Part shown: one piece after another, positions 19,001 through 27,067 of the stretch | Layout of the letters: every line of letters begins with the position of its first letter | Numbering within the stretch: position 1 is the first letter of the stretch | NCBI RefSeq assembly: GCF_009856605.1 | Contig: NZ_CP047242.1 | Location: 2,982,001 to 3,046,000 of the forward strand | DNA from: Trichormus variabilis 0441 | GTDB lineage: Bacteria > Cyanobacteriota > Cyanobacteriia > Cyanobacteriales > Nostocaceae | Length of the DNA stretch: 64,000 bases | Direction of reading: 5' to 3' | Made by a program: the position numbers and the translations under genes | Notes under the pieces: generated by a model | What the model saw: only the letters and a program-made list of their open reading frames with translations | What the model was told of the DNA's origin: nothing | Database searches by the model: none

Positions 19001-19129
19001 AGTCACATTAGTATTTTCAGGTAGTGTACTATCTTGAATAATTTCGGCGTTGCTAGGATGCTCAATGCCAGTTATTGCACCTACGCCTAAAATGATAGAG
19101 ATACCTATTTTGATGCAATGACGGCTCAT
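16028..19129 (-). CDS. Filamentous-hemagglutinin-type (TpsA-like) secreted protein
   Basis: This 1033-residue exported protein has a signal peptide (about residues 1-28, ending in HPSNA) and an N-terminal two-partner secretion domain. Characteristic pieces are GNNLFHSFSKFSL, NIQNIFSRVTGG and VNLFLINPNGIIFGPNAQIN. The remainder is a long series of beta-helix-like repeats (LTINTGDLLVENGSQI, KGGDLxVxAxDxVxLIGT) to about residue 900, then a low-complexity tail. It should be secreted through a TpsB outer-membrane partner, which is not in this window, and act at the cell surface, perhaps in adhesion. The length is moderate for cyanobacterial members. Confidence 0.88.
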   Translation of the reverse strand: MSRHCIKIGISIILGVGAITGIEHPSNAEIIQDSTLPENTNVTVNFGKEGDSTFIINGGTAIGNNLFHSFSKFSLLKGQNAYFNSTDNIQNIFSRVTGGEVSNIDGLITARSRVNLFLINPNGIIFGPNAQINIQGSFVASTAHSVRFAEGGEFIAKTASVTPLLNVTTPIGLQYGANSGSIQLQGESIHQPSRLQVEGNQTLALIGGDVILGNANLSTIKSEGRIELGSVASASLVGIKSVSSGFLFKFDGVSEFGDIQLSSGTNINSLGDLNLTGKNIVLQDASLNVFNNLTVNAQESIQLIDRSAIDTRSSNNSPGNHTINTRRLLLSNQSFIGINGGNLEVNASDVVELTSDLKGTPSRIYATTSDGDAANGNLTINTGDLLVENGSQIITNSSTAFSGIIPLNVQTKASLTINAANSVTLRGSSLDEIYSSGVFSQTDGDGKAGDLTINTRVLRIEDGAQVIARNLSVGKGGNLTVNASDKVLIIGTSPKGSIPGNWPNDSELDEQVPRAVGPLKELLITGVLRRDSLPSGIFTDSVSSGDAGMITINTGELTAQNGGRISADAFSAGKGGDLMISATDKVELIGTAVNGVASGLFTRTGSSATGNAGSLTIVTGNLLVKDGAQVSVSTFGTAKGGNLLVQAAEGIKLIGVSQRNIASGLFAQANRYATGDAGSLKIDTSTLLVRDGAQVSASTFGAGKGGDLFVQASDIKLIGTAADASFSSGLFTVATANSTGSAGKLTVNADVLDIEQGAGVGVQSSGKGSAGNLNINAHRIRLDDQAFISADTRDNGSDPNRSQANINLRSRNLILSRGSSITTNATGSNVIGGNIDIDTNTLVAIQNSDISANSADFRGGRININAQNIFGTKFRNQRTPNSDITATGASPELSGAVEITTPDVDPSQSLSQLPSEAVDVSNQISQECRIDEATAQRQNQFIITGRGGVPTNPYETLDNTAIITDWVTVNDVNTVAHKENNFAQEENTVANSIVEAQGWVYDTQGNLVLTAEATKITGHGSGLTTDFCQVNKG

Positions 19130-19502
19130 CTTTGCTCGTATTCGTAAGCGGTGAATAAAAAATTAGTATACTCTTATATAGGGATGTGATTTAATTTTTG
19201 CAAAAAAATCAAGCATTTTTAGAGTAAATAGGGTGGAGATGACATACTCACTCAAGTCTTGAGTAACCATTAACTAACCACCTACACATATTTTAAAAAT
19301 CAATTATGGATTTTATGATTTAATATGTATTAAATAATTAGTGTAACCGCATATTTATTGCTTTTAGTGTAATAAGAAAAATCCTCACCAACAAGGAGAT
19401 GAGGATTTTGTTAATTGCACAATGATTAACTTATTGATGAACAACTAATGACGCGCCAAAAGCCGTGAACATTTTTCTCAAAGCCTCATACTCGAAGCAA
19501 AA
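19130..19502. other. Intergenic region between the FHA-type gene and the 2H phosphoesterase gene
   Basis: Both flanking genes read leftward. The region must contain the promoter of the FHA-type gene in its left part, but I see no clear -10/-35 pair. Its right part holds a terminator-like hairpin at 19377-19409. No open frame is convincing. Confidence 0.5.
19370..19409 (-). terminator. Rho-independent terminator-like hairpin
   Basis: AAAATCCTCA (19378-19387) pairs perfectly with TGAGGATTTT (19400-19409) across a 12-base loop. On the minus strand the stem is followed by a T-rich tract (TTTTTCTTATT), as expected for termination of the 2H phosphoesterase gene that ends at 19503. Confidence 0.75.
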
Positions 19503-20291
19503 TTAAAAATTCAAGCTTGGCCAGTCTGGCTGACGATAATAGCGTGTCATATCGTCAAATTTTCGCAATTCTACACGGCTAATCAAAAATTCTGGCGTAT
19601 TTAATAGCCATTTTTGACTCAAATCAGATAGTGTATCACTGAATTTGATCCTGTCTAAATCTGACGAAACCTCCCCAAAATAACCTAATGTTATATGAGC
19701 AGTAAGATGATAATGTTGCTCAATACCCAAGGCTATTAATTTGGGATTCTGGTAAATTGTGCGACGGAATTTAATGACCTGCTCATAACAACGTTCATCT
19801 TTTGGTACTAAACAAACAGCAACAGCCCTTGGCATGAGAATCAATCCCAACATCTGCCAATAAATCGGATTACTCCCTGATGTTAGAGATTCTTGATATT
19901 GCTGTAATGTGTCACCTATGCAAGAGCGTAATTGTTGTTCAAAGTCAGGATTTTTTTCACAAGCATCACGGTAAGCACTGTCCCAAATCAAATCTGCCAA
20001 AGTCAAATGGAAGCTTGCGGGAGGTACAGGAACTATCAAACCATTGTTGATAGGTAACTGTAACAGTTCCTCCTGATAAGCTTGTACCTGAGTATAAAAA
20101 CCAGAATTTTCCGAATCTTCTGCCGCCGATGGAGTAATTAGGGTGTACCCAGGAAAAGGTACTGCTTGCCTAGATCCCGAAGAAGGCTGAAACTTATATG
20201 ATTCCTGAATATGCTGGGCTTGGGATCTCAACGCTTCTGGTAGTGTCAGTCTTGCTACCCGATTTAGGTAAGTTTGATAGTTATCGTCCAA
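19503..20291 (-). CDS. 2H phosphoesterase superfamily protein (DUF1868-like)
   Basis: This 262-residue protein has the two H-x-T motifs that define the 2H phosphoesterase fold: HLT at 95-97 (SFHLTLADL) and HIT at 199-201 (LTAHITLGYFG). Spacing and the surrounding beta strands fit the DUF1868 branch. Such enzymes usually cleave cyclic phosphodiesters in RNA or nucleotides; the substrate here is unknown. No signal peptide is visible, so it is probably cytoplasmic. The gene is followed by a terminator-like hairpin and preceded by a 350-base region shared with a divergent gene. Confidence 0.8.
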   Translation of the reverse strand: MDDNYQTYLNRVARLTLPEALRSQAQHIQESYKFQPSSGSRQAVPFPGYTLITPSAAEDSENSGFYTQVQAYQEELLQLPINNGLIVPVPPASFHLTLADLIWDSAYRDACEKNPDFEQQLRSCIGDTLQQYQESLTSGSNPIYWQMLGLILMPRAVAVCLVPKDERCYEQVIKFRRTIYQNPKLIALGIEQHYHLTAHITLGYFGEVSSDLDRIKFSDTLSDLSQKWLLNTPEFLISRVELRKFDDMTRYYRQPDWPSLNF

Positions 20292-20641
20292 TCTTCATTG
20301 CCTCGCATTCTCACTTGATAGATTTTAAGAAAAATCACACAACTTAACAGACTGATTTAAAAGGTAGTTAGTTTTTTTCTTAAAGTCATGTTATCAGTAG
20401 AGGTCACGAATTCCCCACCCTTCCATCCTCTCATAACAATTTTGCTTTGCTCAACTACTAAAAACTTTGGTACTTCCTCTGCTAAGTATAATTACAAACA
20501 CGACTGTGTAACTCTACTTAACGGTTAATATAGGGTTCCCGTTTGTTTTTTGAACATTTACGTAGAAATTTTCTATCACAAGGACAATCAAACTAACTTA
20601 CCATCACAGTCGTTTAATTTGAATAGTCATCAACAGCCAAT
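20292..20641. other. Divergent promoter region
   Basis: These 350 bases separate two divergently transcribed genes and must carry both promoters. The stretch GTAACTCTACTTAAC at about 20507 is one base from the NtcA consensus GTA-N8-TAC, but its distance to a -10 element is not convincing. No gene is seen. Confidence 0.4.
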
Positions 20642-21883
20642 ATGTTTGCCAGAATCCGCCGTCTTGTCAATCAATTTTTTAGTAAGTCAAGAAAAATCAA
20701 CAATGAACCTCTGAATAGAGTGAGTTTGACTGTCATTATTTTGATTGATATTTTTATCTTAGTTAATGTTTTTACAGGTTTAGATGATATTAGTAGATGG
20801 CATCTCAGCCCTTCGCAAGCTTATCCATGTTATTCCCAATGGCAGACTTATCGCACAGAAACTAATAAAGATAAAGATTATGAAATTATTAGGCGATCGC
20901 TGCTAGGTAATATTAGTAATCTACCCAATCAAAAACAAACTTATCAACAAAATGAGATAGACCATCTGGGTAAAGTATCTTCTACTTGCTTGCGGTATGG
21001 AGAATACATCGATAAAATCAAAACTCCTCAAAATCAGCAAGCTATCAAAGGAATTGACCAGCGACAAGCACAAATCAGCAATCTTAAGCAATCTAATAAC
21101 CGGATTCGCGCCCAGTATGACTCTACACTATTAGACAAACTTGCCGGACAAGCTCCTGGCCAATCGATTAATCAAGTTCCAGCAGAAAAAGCTAAACAGG
21201 AGTTAGATAAAAATAATCTGCAAATTTCTCAGTTAGAAAAGGAAATATCTAATCTTAAGAATCAACTATTGACTCAACCAGAAAGTAATAGTTTGATTGC
21301 TTTCCTACAAAATAGGGGAGAATTTGCCACGGTTGAACAAGGTTATAAACAAGCATCTTTTTGGTATCCAAGTATTCAACTTGCTTTTCAATCTCTGTTT
21401 TTGTTACCACTGATATTTGCAGCTTTATTAGTTCATCAATTTTCTCAGCGTCGGGGTTACGGACTCATTGCTCTGATTAGCTGGCACTTATTAGTGATCT
21501 TTTTCATCCCTTTAGTTCTGAAAATCTTTGAATTTTTACAAGTAGGGGCAATATTTCAATTTGCCTTTGATATTATTAGTGCCGTTTTTGGTAGTTTACT
21601 GTTCCTGGTCAGCTATGTTTACATATTATTGATTCCTTTGATTGGTTTTGGGATTATCAAGTTTTTCCAGAAAATTGTTCTCAATCCTAAACTACAAGCA
21701 GTTAATAGAATTCAAAAATCACGGTGTGTGAAGTGTGCGAAAAAAATTCGGGCTAATGATGCCTATTGCCCACACTGTGGTTATTATCAATACGTTGAAT
21801 GTCAAAATTGTCACAACCTAACCTACAAACATTTACCACACTGTAAGCATTGCGGCACTTTACAAGATATTGGTGATTTATAG
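20642..21883 (+). CDS. Membrane protein with coiled coil and C-terminal double zinc ribbon
   Basis: This 413-residue protein is of unknown family. There is a membrane span near residues 29-47, an extracytoplasmic segment with glutamine-rich coiled coil (about 150-215), three or four further spans between about 244 and 342, and a C-terminal zinc-ribbon region with four CxxC knuckles (CVKC, CPHC, CQNC, CKHC) between about 360 and 402. The topology would place the zinc ribbons on one face of the plasma membrane, where they could bind a partner protein or nucleic acid. The gene stands alone, 11 bases from the end of the convergent gene at 21894. Confidence 0.75.
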   Translation: MFARIRRLVNQFFSKSRKINNEPLNRVSLTVIILIDIFILVNVFTGLDDISRWHLSPSQAYPCYSQWQTYRTETNKDKDYEIIRRSLLGNISNLPNQKQTYQQNEIDHLGKVSSTCLRYGEYIDKIKTPQNQQAIKGIDQRQAQISNLKQSNNRIRAQYDSTLLDKLAGQAPGQSINQVPAEKAKQELDKNNLQISQLEKEISNLKNQLLTQPESNSLIAFLQNRGEFATVEQGYKQASFWYPSIQLAFQSLFLLPLIFAALLVHQFSQRRGYGLIALISWHLLVIFFIPLVLKIFEFLQVGAIFQFAFDIISAVFGSLLFLVSYVYILLIPLIGFGIIKFFQKIVLNPKLQAVNRIQKSRCVKCAKKIRANDAYCPHCGYYQYVECQNCHNLTYKHLPHCKHCGTLQDIGDL

Positions 21884-21893
21884 TATCTGAGGT

Positions 21894-23012
21894 TTACTGC
21901 TTTCGGCGGACGTAGCTCACCCCATCGAGCCAAATCGCACTCTTGGGATCTTTTGGATCGGTAATTAGGATGCGACTCTCCCTGGAGCCATCATCATAGG
22001 TGATATGTAGCGTCATCCCTTGGACACGATAGCGACCACGGCGATTTGGTGCTATGTTGCTGGTGGCGATCGCTACGTCGCCAGCTTCTGCACTTCCACC
22101 AGCACCGTTACCACGCACAACTCGACCATCAGCCGAGAACCGATAGTCTTGCCATACAGCTAGGGATTGGCTACCCCCGATCGCCACTGTACCTGTACCA
22201 GAGAGAGAGCGAAAGAGTCCGTCGAGCTTGAAGTTGTCCGGTAATTTGGGATAAGTCGTCCGAAAAGGTAACGCCTTCCAGCCGCCCTTTTGTGCAAGTT
22301 GCAATTCGCCACCCTGACGACGCCAACGCGTCCAGTTGTCCGGTTTTAGGCGTTTGTGGGCTTCGAGTCCACCTGGAAATGAAAGTCCTTCCACATCAGT
22401 GAGGGCATCACCGTTGCGAAAAAGGACGACAGGATAGATGTCGATGGCGACAAAACCACCGATACCTATTGTTGGACGCGAATTAAAACCAAAACTATCG
22501 ATCTGAGCCGCAATTTTGGCATTCGATCCAGAAGTAACACTCACAGGAGTGCTAACAGACCTCTGAGCGCCCCTCTGAGGTTTTTTGGCTGGACTACTCG
22601 TTTGTGCGAGCAGTTGGGGAGATACGGTAGCAAACTGTGAGTCAGGCAGTTTCGATATAGAAAGTGCTACAGCACAAGCATCGATATTGGTATTCTGAGA
22701 TGTTACCTTTTCGGTGATCTGTGCAAAAGCCTGGTTGATTTCCTGCTTTTGGGAGGGGTAGCGATCGAGGTCACGCATCCGGAGACGAATCTGATTGACA
22801 CCGTTCGCGGTTTGCCATGCCTCGATCTTGGCAGAGTCGGCAGGAACAAAGCCCCGACCCTGCTTGCATTTCGTAGCGAAGTAGTCGAAAGTCATCACAG
22901 TGAGGGCTGCCCGCATGAATGGCTGGCCTGTGATGGCAGTGTCTTGGGCGTATGCACTCTGCGCCGCAGCCAGTGAGACCAACAGAGTCATTGCCATAGC
23001 ATTTACTCGCAT
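21894..23012 (-). CDS. Exported protein of unknown function
   Basis: Starting at the ATG at 23012, which has GGGAG eight bases upstream, the product is 372 residues long with a standard signal peptide (MRVNAMAMTLLVSLAAAQSA, cleavage after AYA). The upstream ATG at 23045 would bury the signal, so I reject it. The mature protein has a helical N-terminal half and a C-terminal half of beta-rich units (VLFRNGDALTDVEG, WTRWRRQGG, GRYRVQGMTLHITYDDG). The C-terminal part resembles uncharacterised exported proteins of proteobacteria, from memory rather than a search. The gene looks richer in G and C than its neighbours, which would fit acquisition by transfer. Confidence 0.7.
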   Translation of the reverse strand: MRVNAMAMTLLVSLAAAQSAYAQDTAITGQPFMRAALTVMTFDYFATKCKQGRGFVPADSAKIEAWQTANGVNQIRLRMRDLDRYPSQKQEINQAFAQITEKVTSQNTNIDACAVALSISKLPDSQFATVSPQLLAQTSSPAKKPQRGAQRSVSTPVSVTSGSNAKIAAQIDSFGFNSRPTIGIGGFVAIDIYPVVLFRNGDALTDVEGLSFPGGLEAHKRLKPDNWTRWRRQGGELQLAQKGGWKALPFRTTYPKLPDNFKLDGLFRSLSGTGTVAIGGSQSLAVWQDYRFSADGRVVRGNGAGGSAEAGDVAIATSNIAPNRRGRYRVQGMTLHITYDDGSRESRILITDPKDPKSAIWLDGVSYVRRKQ

Positions 23013-23276
23013 ATACGCTCCCTTATCCTCAAGCTGACAATTCAATTCTGGAGTTGAGGGGTCTGATTGAATACAGTCCCCTTTTTAGCTAAGTCTGAGA
23101 GAAGAACTACCTAAATTTCATCTGCCAATATGAAATTTCCCAAACTCCAAGAATTTAGTCAAGTCGCTTTTCTACGTTCGCCCAGGGTCTGTGTTCGACA
23201 CGAGAGGGAGAGGCTGAGAAACACAGTTGTCTTTATCTTCTGATTGTATGAAACTACCCCGCTACAACAAAAAGAC

Positions 23277-23882
23277 CTAACGACACTGGCGATATTTGAT
23301 GTGATAAACCAAACCACGGTGAGCAAGGTCGAAAGAGTCCACGGTGGCCATACCTTGACCACTGGCGGTCATGGCGGCGTTCACCCGCATATTCACACTA
23401 TCACCACAGCGTGACCAGACATCAGCTACGGTCACTAATTGATCTCGGACATTGTAATCTGTTTCGCCTCTAAATGTCCGAGAAAAAACAGGGCCGCGCT
23501 GACCAGCAAAAAAGTACTCTGCCCTGAGTCTCCCCGTTGTACCGGGAGCAACATAGCCTCGATAATCAGCATCGTAGAGGGAGATTTGAAAACCTTGAGG
23601 TACTTTGATAGGAATACTCAAATTACAACTTTTGCGGCTTTCGCTTGACTTATTACCCACAGCTATAAAGTTATCGAAGAGGATGCTGAGTTCTTGACCA
23701 TCAGGGCTGACACTGACGCTGGCAGATCCATCAGGGCAACCATTACCGCCATATTCTGCACCTAAAATCTCAACTTTGTCGCTAGCAAGAGCGGGGCCAA
23801 CAGAAGCCGTAATTAGTGTAGCTGCGGCCAGAAAAGCTTGAACAAAATTGATAGATGTTATCTTGATGTTGGGATTATTCAT
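23277..23882 (-). CDS. DUF4360 family exported protein
   Basis: This 201-residue protein has a signal peptide (about residues 1-33, cleavage after ALA) and a mature part matching the DUF4360 pattern: EYGGNGCPDGSASVSVSPDG near the mature N-terminus, then LSILFDNFIA, CNLSIPIKVPQGFQISLY and a conserved cysteine pair late in the chain. Members are small secreted proteins of unknown function, with one suggested role at the cell surface. It follows another exported-protein gene on the same strand, but the 230-base gap argues against a tight operon. Confidence 0.82.
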   Translation of the reverse strand: MNNPNIKITSINFVQAFLAAATLITASVGPALASDKVEILGAEYGGNGCPDGSASVSVSPDGQELSILFDNFIAVGNKSSESRKSCNLSIPIKVPQGFQISLYDADYRGYVAPGTTGRLRAEYFFAGQRGPVFSRTFRGETDYNVRDQLVTVADVWSRCGDSVNMRVNAAMTASGQGMATVDSFDLAHRGLVYHIKYRQCR

Positions 23883-25643
23883 GATTCACCTAACTTGAAT
23901 AATTTGAATAGACTTAGATCCAAATATGATGTATGAAATTCCAGAAAAATTATTTAGGAAACTCTGCATAAATCATATTTTTTGTAGAGTATAGCTTGTA
24001 TATGACATTGTTAACAGCCTGATTTGTGGCATAGAATATACTTATAAAATAAGCGAATTCTAGCCAAATAATTAACGTATTAATCAATGAAATAAACAGA
24101 AGTTTTTAACTCTACCTTGTATAGATTGCCAATTATTAAATTAGTTAGCAAAAAAGAGCAACGGATAGCATTATCAACAATTTCGATACTCATGGTTATC
24201 AATAAATTGCCTGACAATAACTAATGAAGCCACATCTGCATACTGAATTTAAGCTAACTAAAGTTGCCCTGAATAGCTGATATAGATATCTCAACAGAAT
24301 TCAGATTTATTAGCCAGAAGAAGTTTTTGCTTGTAATATCGTTGGATAAATTAACGACATTATTAGAGGTGCTAAACCAAATATTTAGCAGAGTATAATT
24401 AGTAGGATATTTTTCCACCAATTAATGCTGGCTCCTAGCTTCCGACTGCTTAGTCAAGCTTTTAATATTTAATCTATACTCGCTCAATGACTAAGAATTT
24501 TGTCTTGTGTTCCCGTAAAATTAGTTAAGTAATCACATTGATAATTCAGTATCGATCGCCTACGGTGGGGCGTAGTCCATCTCTATGGGAGGCTGCGCCA
24601 ATGTCTAAATATTTCTTACATTTTGTTAATGTGATTATTCAATTTGGCGGCTAGTCCAACACGTATTGCCAGAGATGTATTTGTGATTCTGGGCGCTTCT
24701 TTAATTGCCTATGCAAAACGGTAGAGGAAAAGAGGCGATCGCCTATATTCAGTATTGTGGATGCGATCGTATCTTTTTGTTTACTGGAGTGTTACCTTAC
24801 GTCGGAACACGCTAGTATTACAGGAAACAAAAATCAGTCTGCCTAATCCAGGTTTATCCCCAAAACATCTATGTGCAGGGTTTAAGCTAGGAACGGAGGA
24901 ACCAAGTTTGGGGCGTATCTGCCAAAAAAGCTAAAGCTAAAGTGTGAAAAAGAAATTTCAAATTTTAGACTTAGAGCATCTAGAGAAGGACATCTCTCAG
25001 TCCTAGCCCGTCAGCTAACTTCGTAGGCATTGAGAGGAGATTGAACGAGCAGCATTTATACAAATAATGCCTGTCGTCAGTATCCTTGGCTGGTAAACTT
25101 ACGCTTCGTTTTACCTGTCCTCGCACTGGAAGTCAGGATTTTATAGTCTGTGTTTCTAGGGACTGAGGTCGGATTAGTTGCCTTGAGGTACTTTTGACTA
25201 TGTTTTTGCAGATAAATCATCACTTTACTTTCATTACAGTAGACATTGTTAGCACCACCATAAATAGTATTGAAAGTTTGGTTGTTCCTATAGAGAAAAG
25301 TCAAACACAGGACTGATAAAACTTTGAGCAGGCTGTAGAGAAAACATCCGTCATTAGAGAATATTTGAAAAGTGATGAATGATAATCAAGACCCCTCTCC
25401 ATAGCGCGGAGTGCTTCTTGTAGAGTACCTCTCTTTGAAAAGTCGATAGGCTTTGGAACCCCCATTACCTTGTAGGGAAGGGGAGGCTCAAGGGGTTCGG
25501 TTCTTCAGATTTTGATGTTTAAAATAATACTTTTCAAACAACCTCTGATGCTAGGTGTAAATTCTCGATGCAGTTTAGTGGCATTAGTTTGTCAGAAAAA
25601 TTCACGATAGAAGTACGATTCATAAACAGTTCGGGAGAATAAA
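23883..25643. other. Gene-free stretch of about 1.76 kb
   Basis: I see no supported gene. The region contains HIP1-type sites (near 24735 and 24762), a palindrome-rich repeat at about 24556-24602 (GGGGCGTAGTCC ... GGAGGCTGCGCC) of the kind dispersed in Nostoc-type genomes, and a block at 25380-25545 of short imperfect repeats containing ACCCCTCTCC and TTTTCAAA. Short plus-strand stretches such as ARDVFVILGASLIAYAKR near 24670 read like coding remnants but stop quickly. A 75-codon minus-strand frame at 25077-25304 lacks supporting features. Confidence 0.45.
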
Positions 25644-25886
25644 ATGTCCATTCAAAATCGCAACTTTTTCACTGACGTTAACTTTTTACCTGAACACAAA
25701 TTTAAGTTAATTGGAGAGTTTGCGGGGAAAAAACTCTTACTAATTGGCAGAACTAATACCTATGGTGATCCCATAGTGGCAGCAAGCCATAGTAATGAGC
25801 CTAGCCAAGAAGATTTATACGCTTATGACCTATACGAATTGATGAAGTGTAATCACGAGCTAGTTAATATTACTGGAGAAATTTAG
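25644..25886 (+). CDS. Small conserved-looking hypothetical protein
   Basis: This 80-residue soluble protein begins MSIQNRNFFTDVNFLPEHKF and contains KKLLLIGRTNTYGDPIVAAS, followed by an acidic helix (SQEDLYAYDLYELMK). The start is well supported by GGGAG seven bases upstream. No domain is recognised. It stands alone between two long gene-poor stretches, so context gives no hint of function. Confidence 0.6.
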   Translation: MSIQNRNFFTDVNFLPEHKFKLIGEFAGKKLLLIGRTNTYGDPIVAASHSNEPSQEDLYAYDLYELMKCNHELVNITGEI

Positions 25887-26673
25887 TCATAAAGGACGCT
25901 GATACAGGGTGGAGTCTGAGCTTCCGTTCCGGTCTTCTGACTTGCTCCCGTTCGCGTAGCGTCCCGTAGGGAAGTTCGCCCGGAGACAACCCTCCTTGCG
26001 ACTTCTTTCCTTGCCCCTTTTCCTTTTCTCGACTCAACTGCAAACCGCTATAAGAAAGTGGGGTGATACTGTTCAGAGAAGAATCGACATCAGGACTACC
26101 CTCCGCCTGATATCAATAACAAATATTTACGCTGTTCTAGTTATACACATCAATAATTAGTGGCATTGCTGAATCAAGGGATGATTTAGTAACTGATAAA
26201 TTTCTTCCTCTGCTTCCTCTGCAACCTCTGCCTCCTCTGCTTGCCTCAATTCATCCCACTATTCTGCAACGCCTAATTTAGTTAGGGCCAATCTTTTGTT
26301 CTATGGTGTGTTGTGGTCTAGAGCAACGCCCCATTTGGAATTTTCTATTAGTTAATATTGACACCTGTCACACATTCAAACCAGTTACAGAATATTTATT
26401 GTAAATTTCTGTAACATACCGAGTAAATTTGTCCTACTTCTACAGAAATACCTATATAACCGCAACTGTAATCTCCATATACCGCGTTCAATAACATCAG
26501 AGACATAACAGAATTGATGTTATATCTCTGCCTTACTTATATGTATTTGTTAAATATTAATTAAAGCTAGCCTTTATGAAAGTGGCAATAGTAAAGTTAT
26601 ATCAACATCATCTGAGATTTTTTGTTACCAATAAAGGGTAAGCAATAATTATAAAATACCTGGAAATGGGGTA
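25887..26673. other. Gene-free stretch with dispersed repeats
   Basis: No gene is supported. It holds TTCGCGTAGCGTCCCGTAGG at about 25954, a palindromic repeat type common in Nostoc-like genomes, and a pyrimidine-rich block at 26209-26257 made of CTTCCTCTG/CCTCCTCTG repeats. The promoter of the NfeD-flotillin genes is expected just upstream of 26674. Confidence 0.45.
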
Positions 26674-26994
26674 ATGAATAATCCAATTCTCGCAACTGCT
26701 AGTGTTGTAATTGCTTTCGGTATCATTGTTGGTGTCTTAATTGTGGGATTGATTTATCTCCAACGGCGACGGCAAGTAGTAGACAGTTTGATCCGTATTA
26801 ATAACGTGGTTGGTTGTTTTGGGATTGTGGAAGTTCCCATCAACCAAAATAGTCCAGGAAAAGTACGCATCAATCTCAAAGGTTCTCTAGTAGACTTTGT
26901 AGCTTTCACCGATGAAATTCATCAATTTAATCAAGGTGATTCTGTTGTTATCGTACGAATTAAGGGAAATAAGGTTTGGGTGGTTAATGTTTAA
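26674..26994 (+). CDS. NfeD-like OB-fold membrane protein
   Basis: This 106-residue protein has one N-terminal membrane span (about residues 8-29) and a C-terminal small beta-barrel typical of the NfeD C-terminal domain (GCFGIVEVPINQNSPGKVRI, then FNQGDSVVIVRIKGNKVWVV). NfeD proteins partner with SPFH proteins in membrane microdomains, and two SPFH genes follow 73 bases downstream on the same strand. That context strongly supports the assignment. It is the short form without the serine-protease domain. Confidence 0.82.
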   Translation: MNNPILATASVVIAFGIIVGVLIVGLIYLQRRRQVVDSLIRINNVVGCFGIVEVPINQNSPGKVRINLKGSLVDFVAFTDEIHQFNQGDSVVIVRIKGNKVWVVNV

Positions 26995-27067
26995 TAATAT
27001 AGGCAGTTTGCGGAGCCTGTCACAGACCAGTTTAGAAGGAAACTTTGATGACAGTTGATAAATAACT

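Noticed and set aside
20507..20521. Possible NtcA site GTAACTCTACTTAAC
   Set aside because: One consensus base is missing and there is no correctly spaced -10 element, so it is not listed as a site.
24556..24602. GC-rich palindromic segment considered as a tRNA gene
   Set aside because: No acceptor-stem pairing or T-loop motif (GTTCRANNC) is present; it fits a dispersed palindromic repeat.
25077..25304. A 75-codon minus-strand frame
   Set aside because: There is no recognisable domain, no ribosome binding site and no coding neighbours; it may at best be a remnant.
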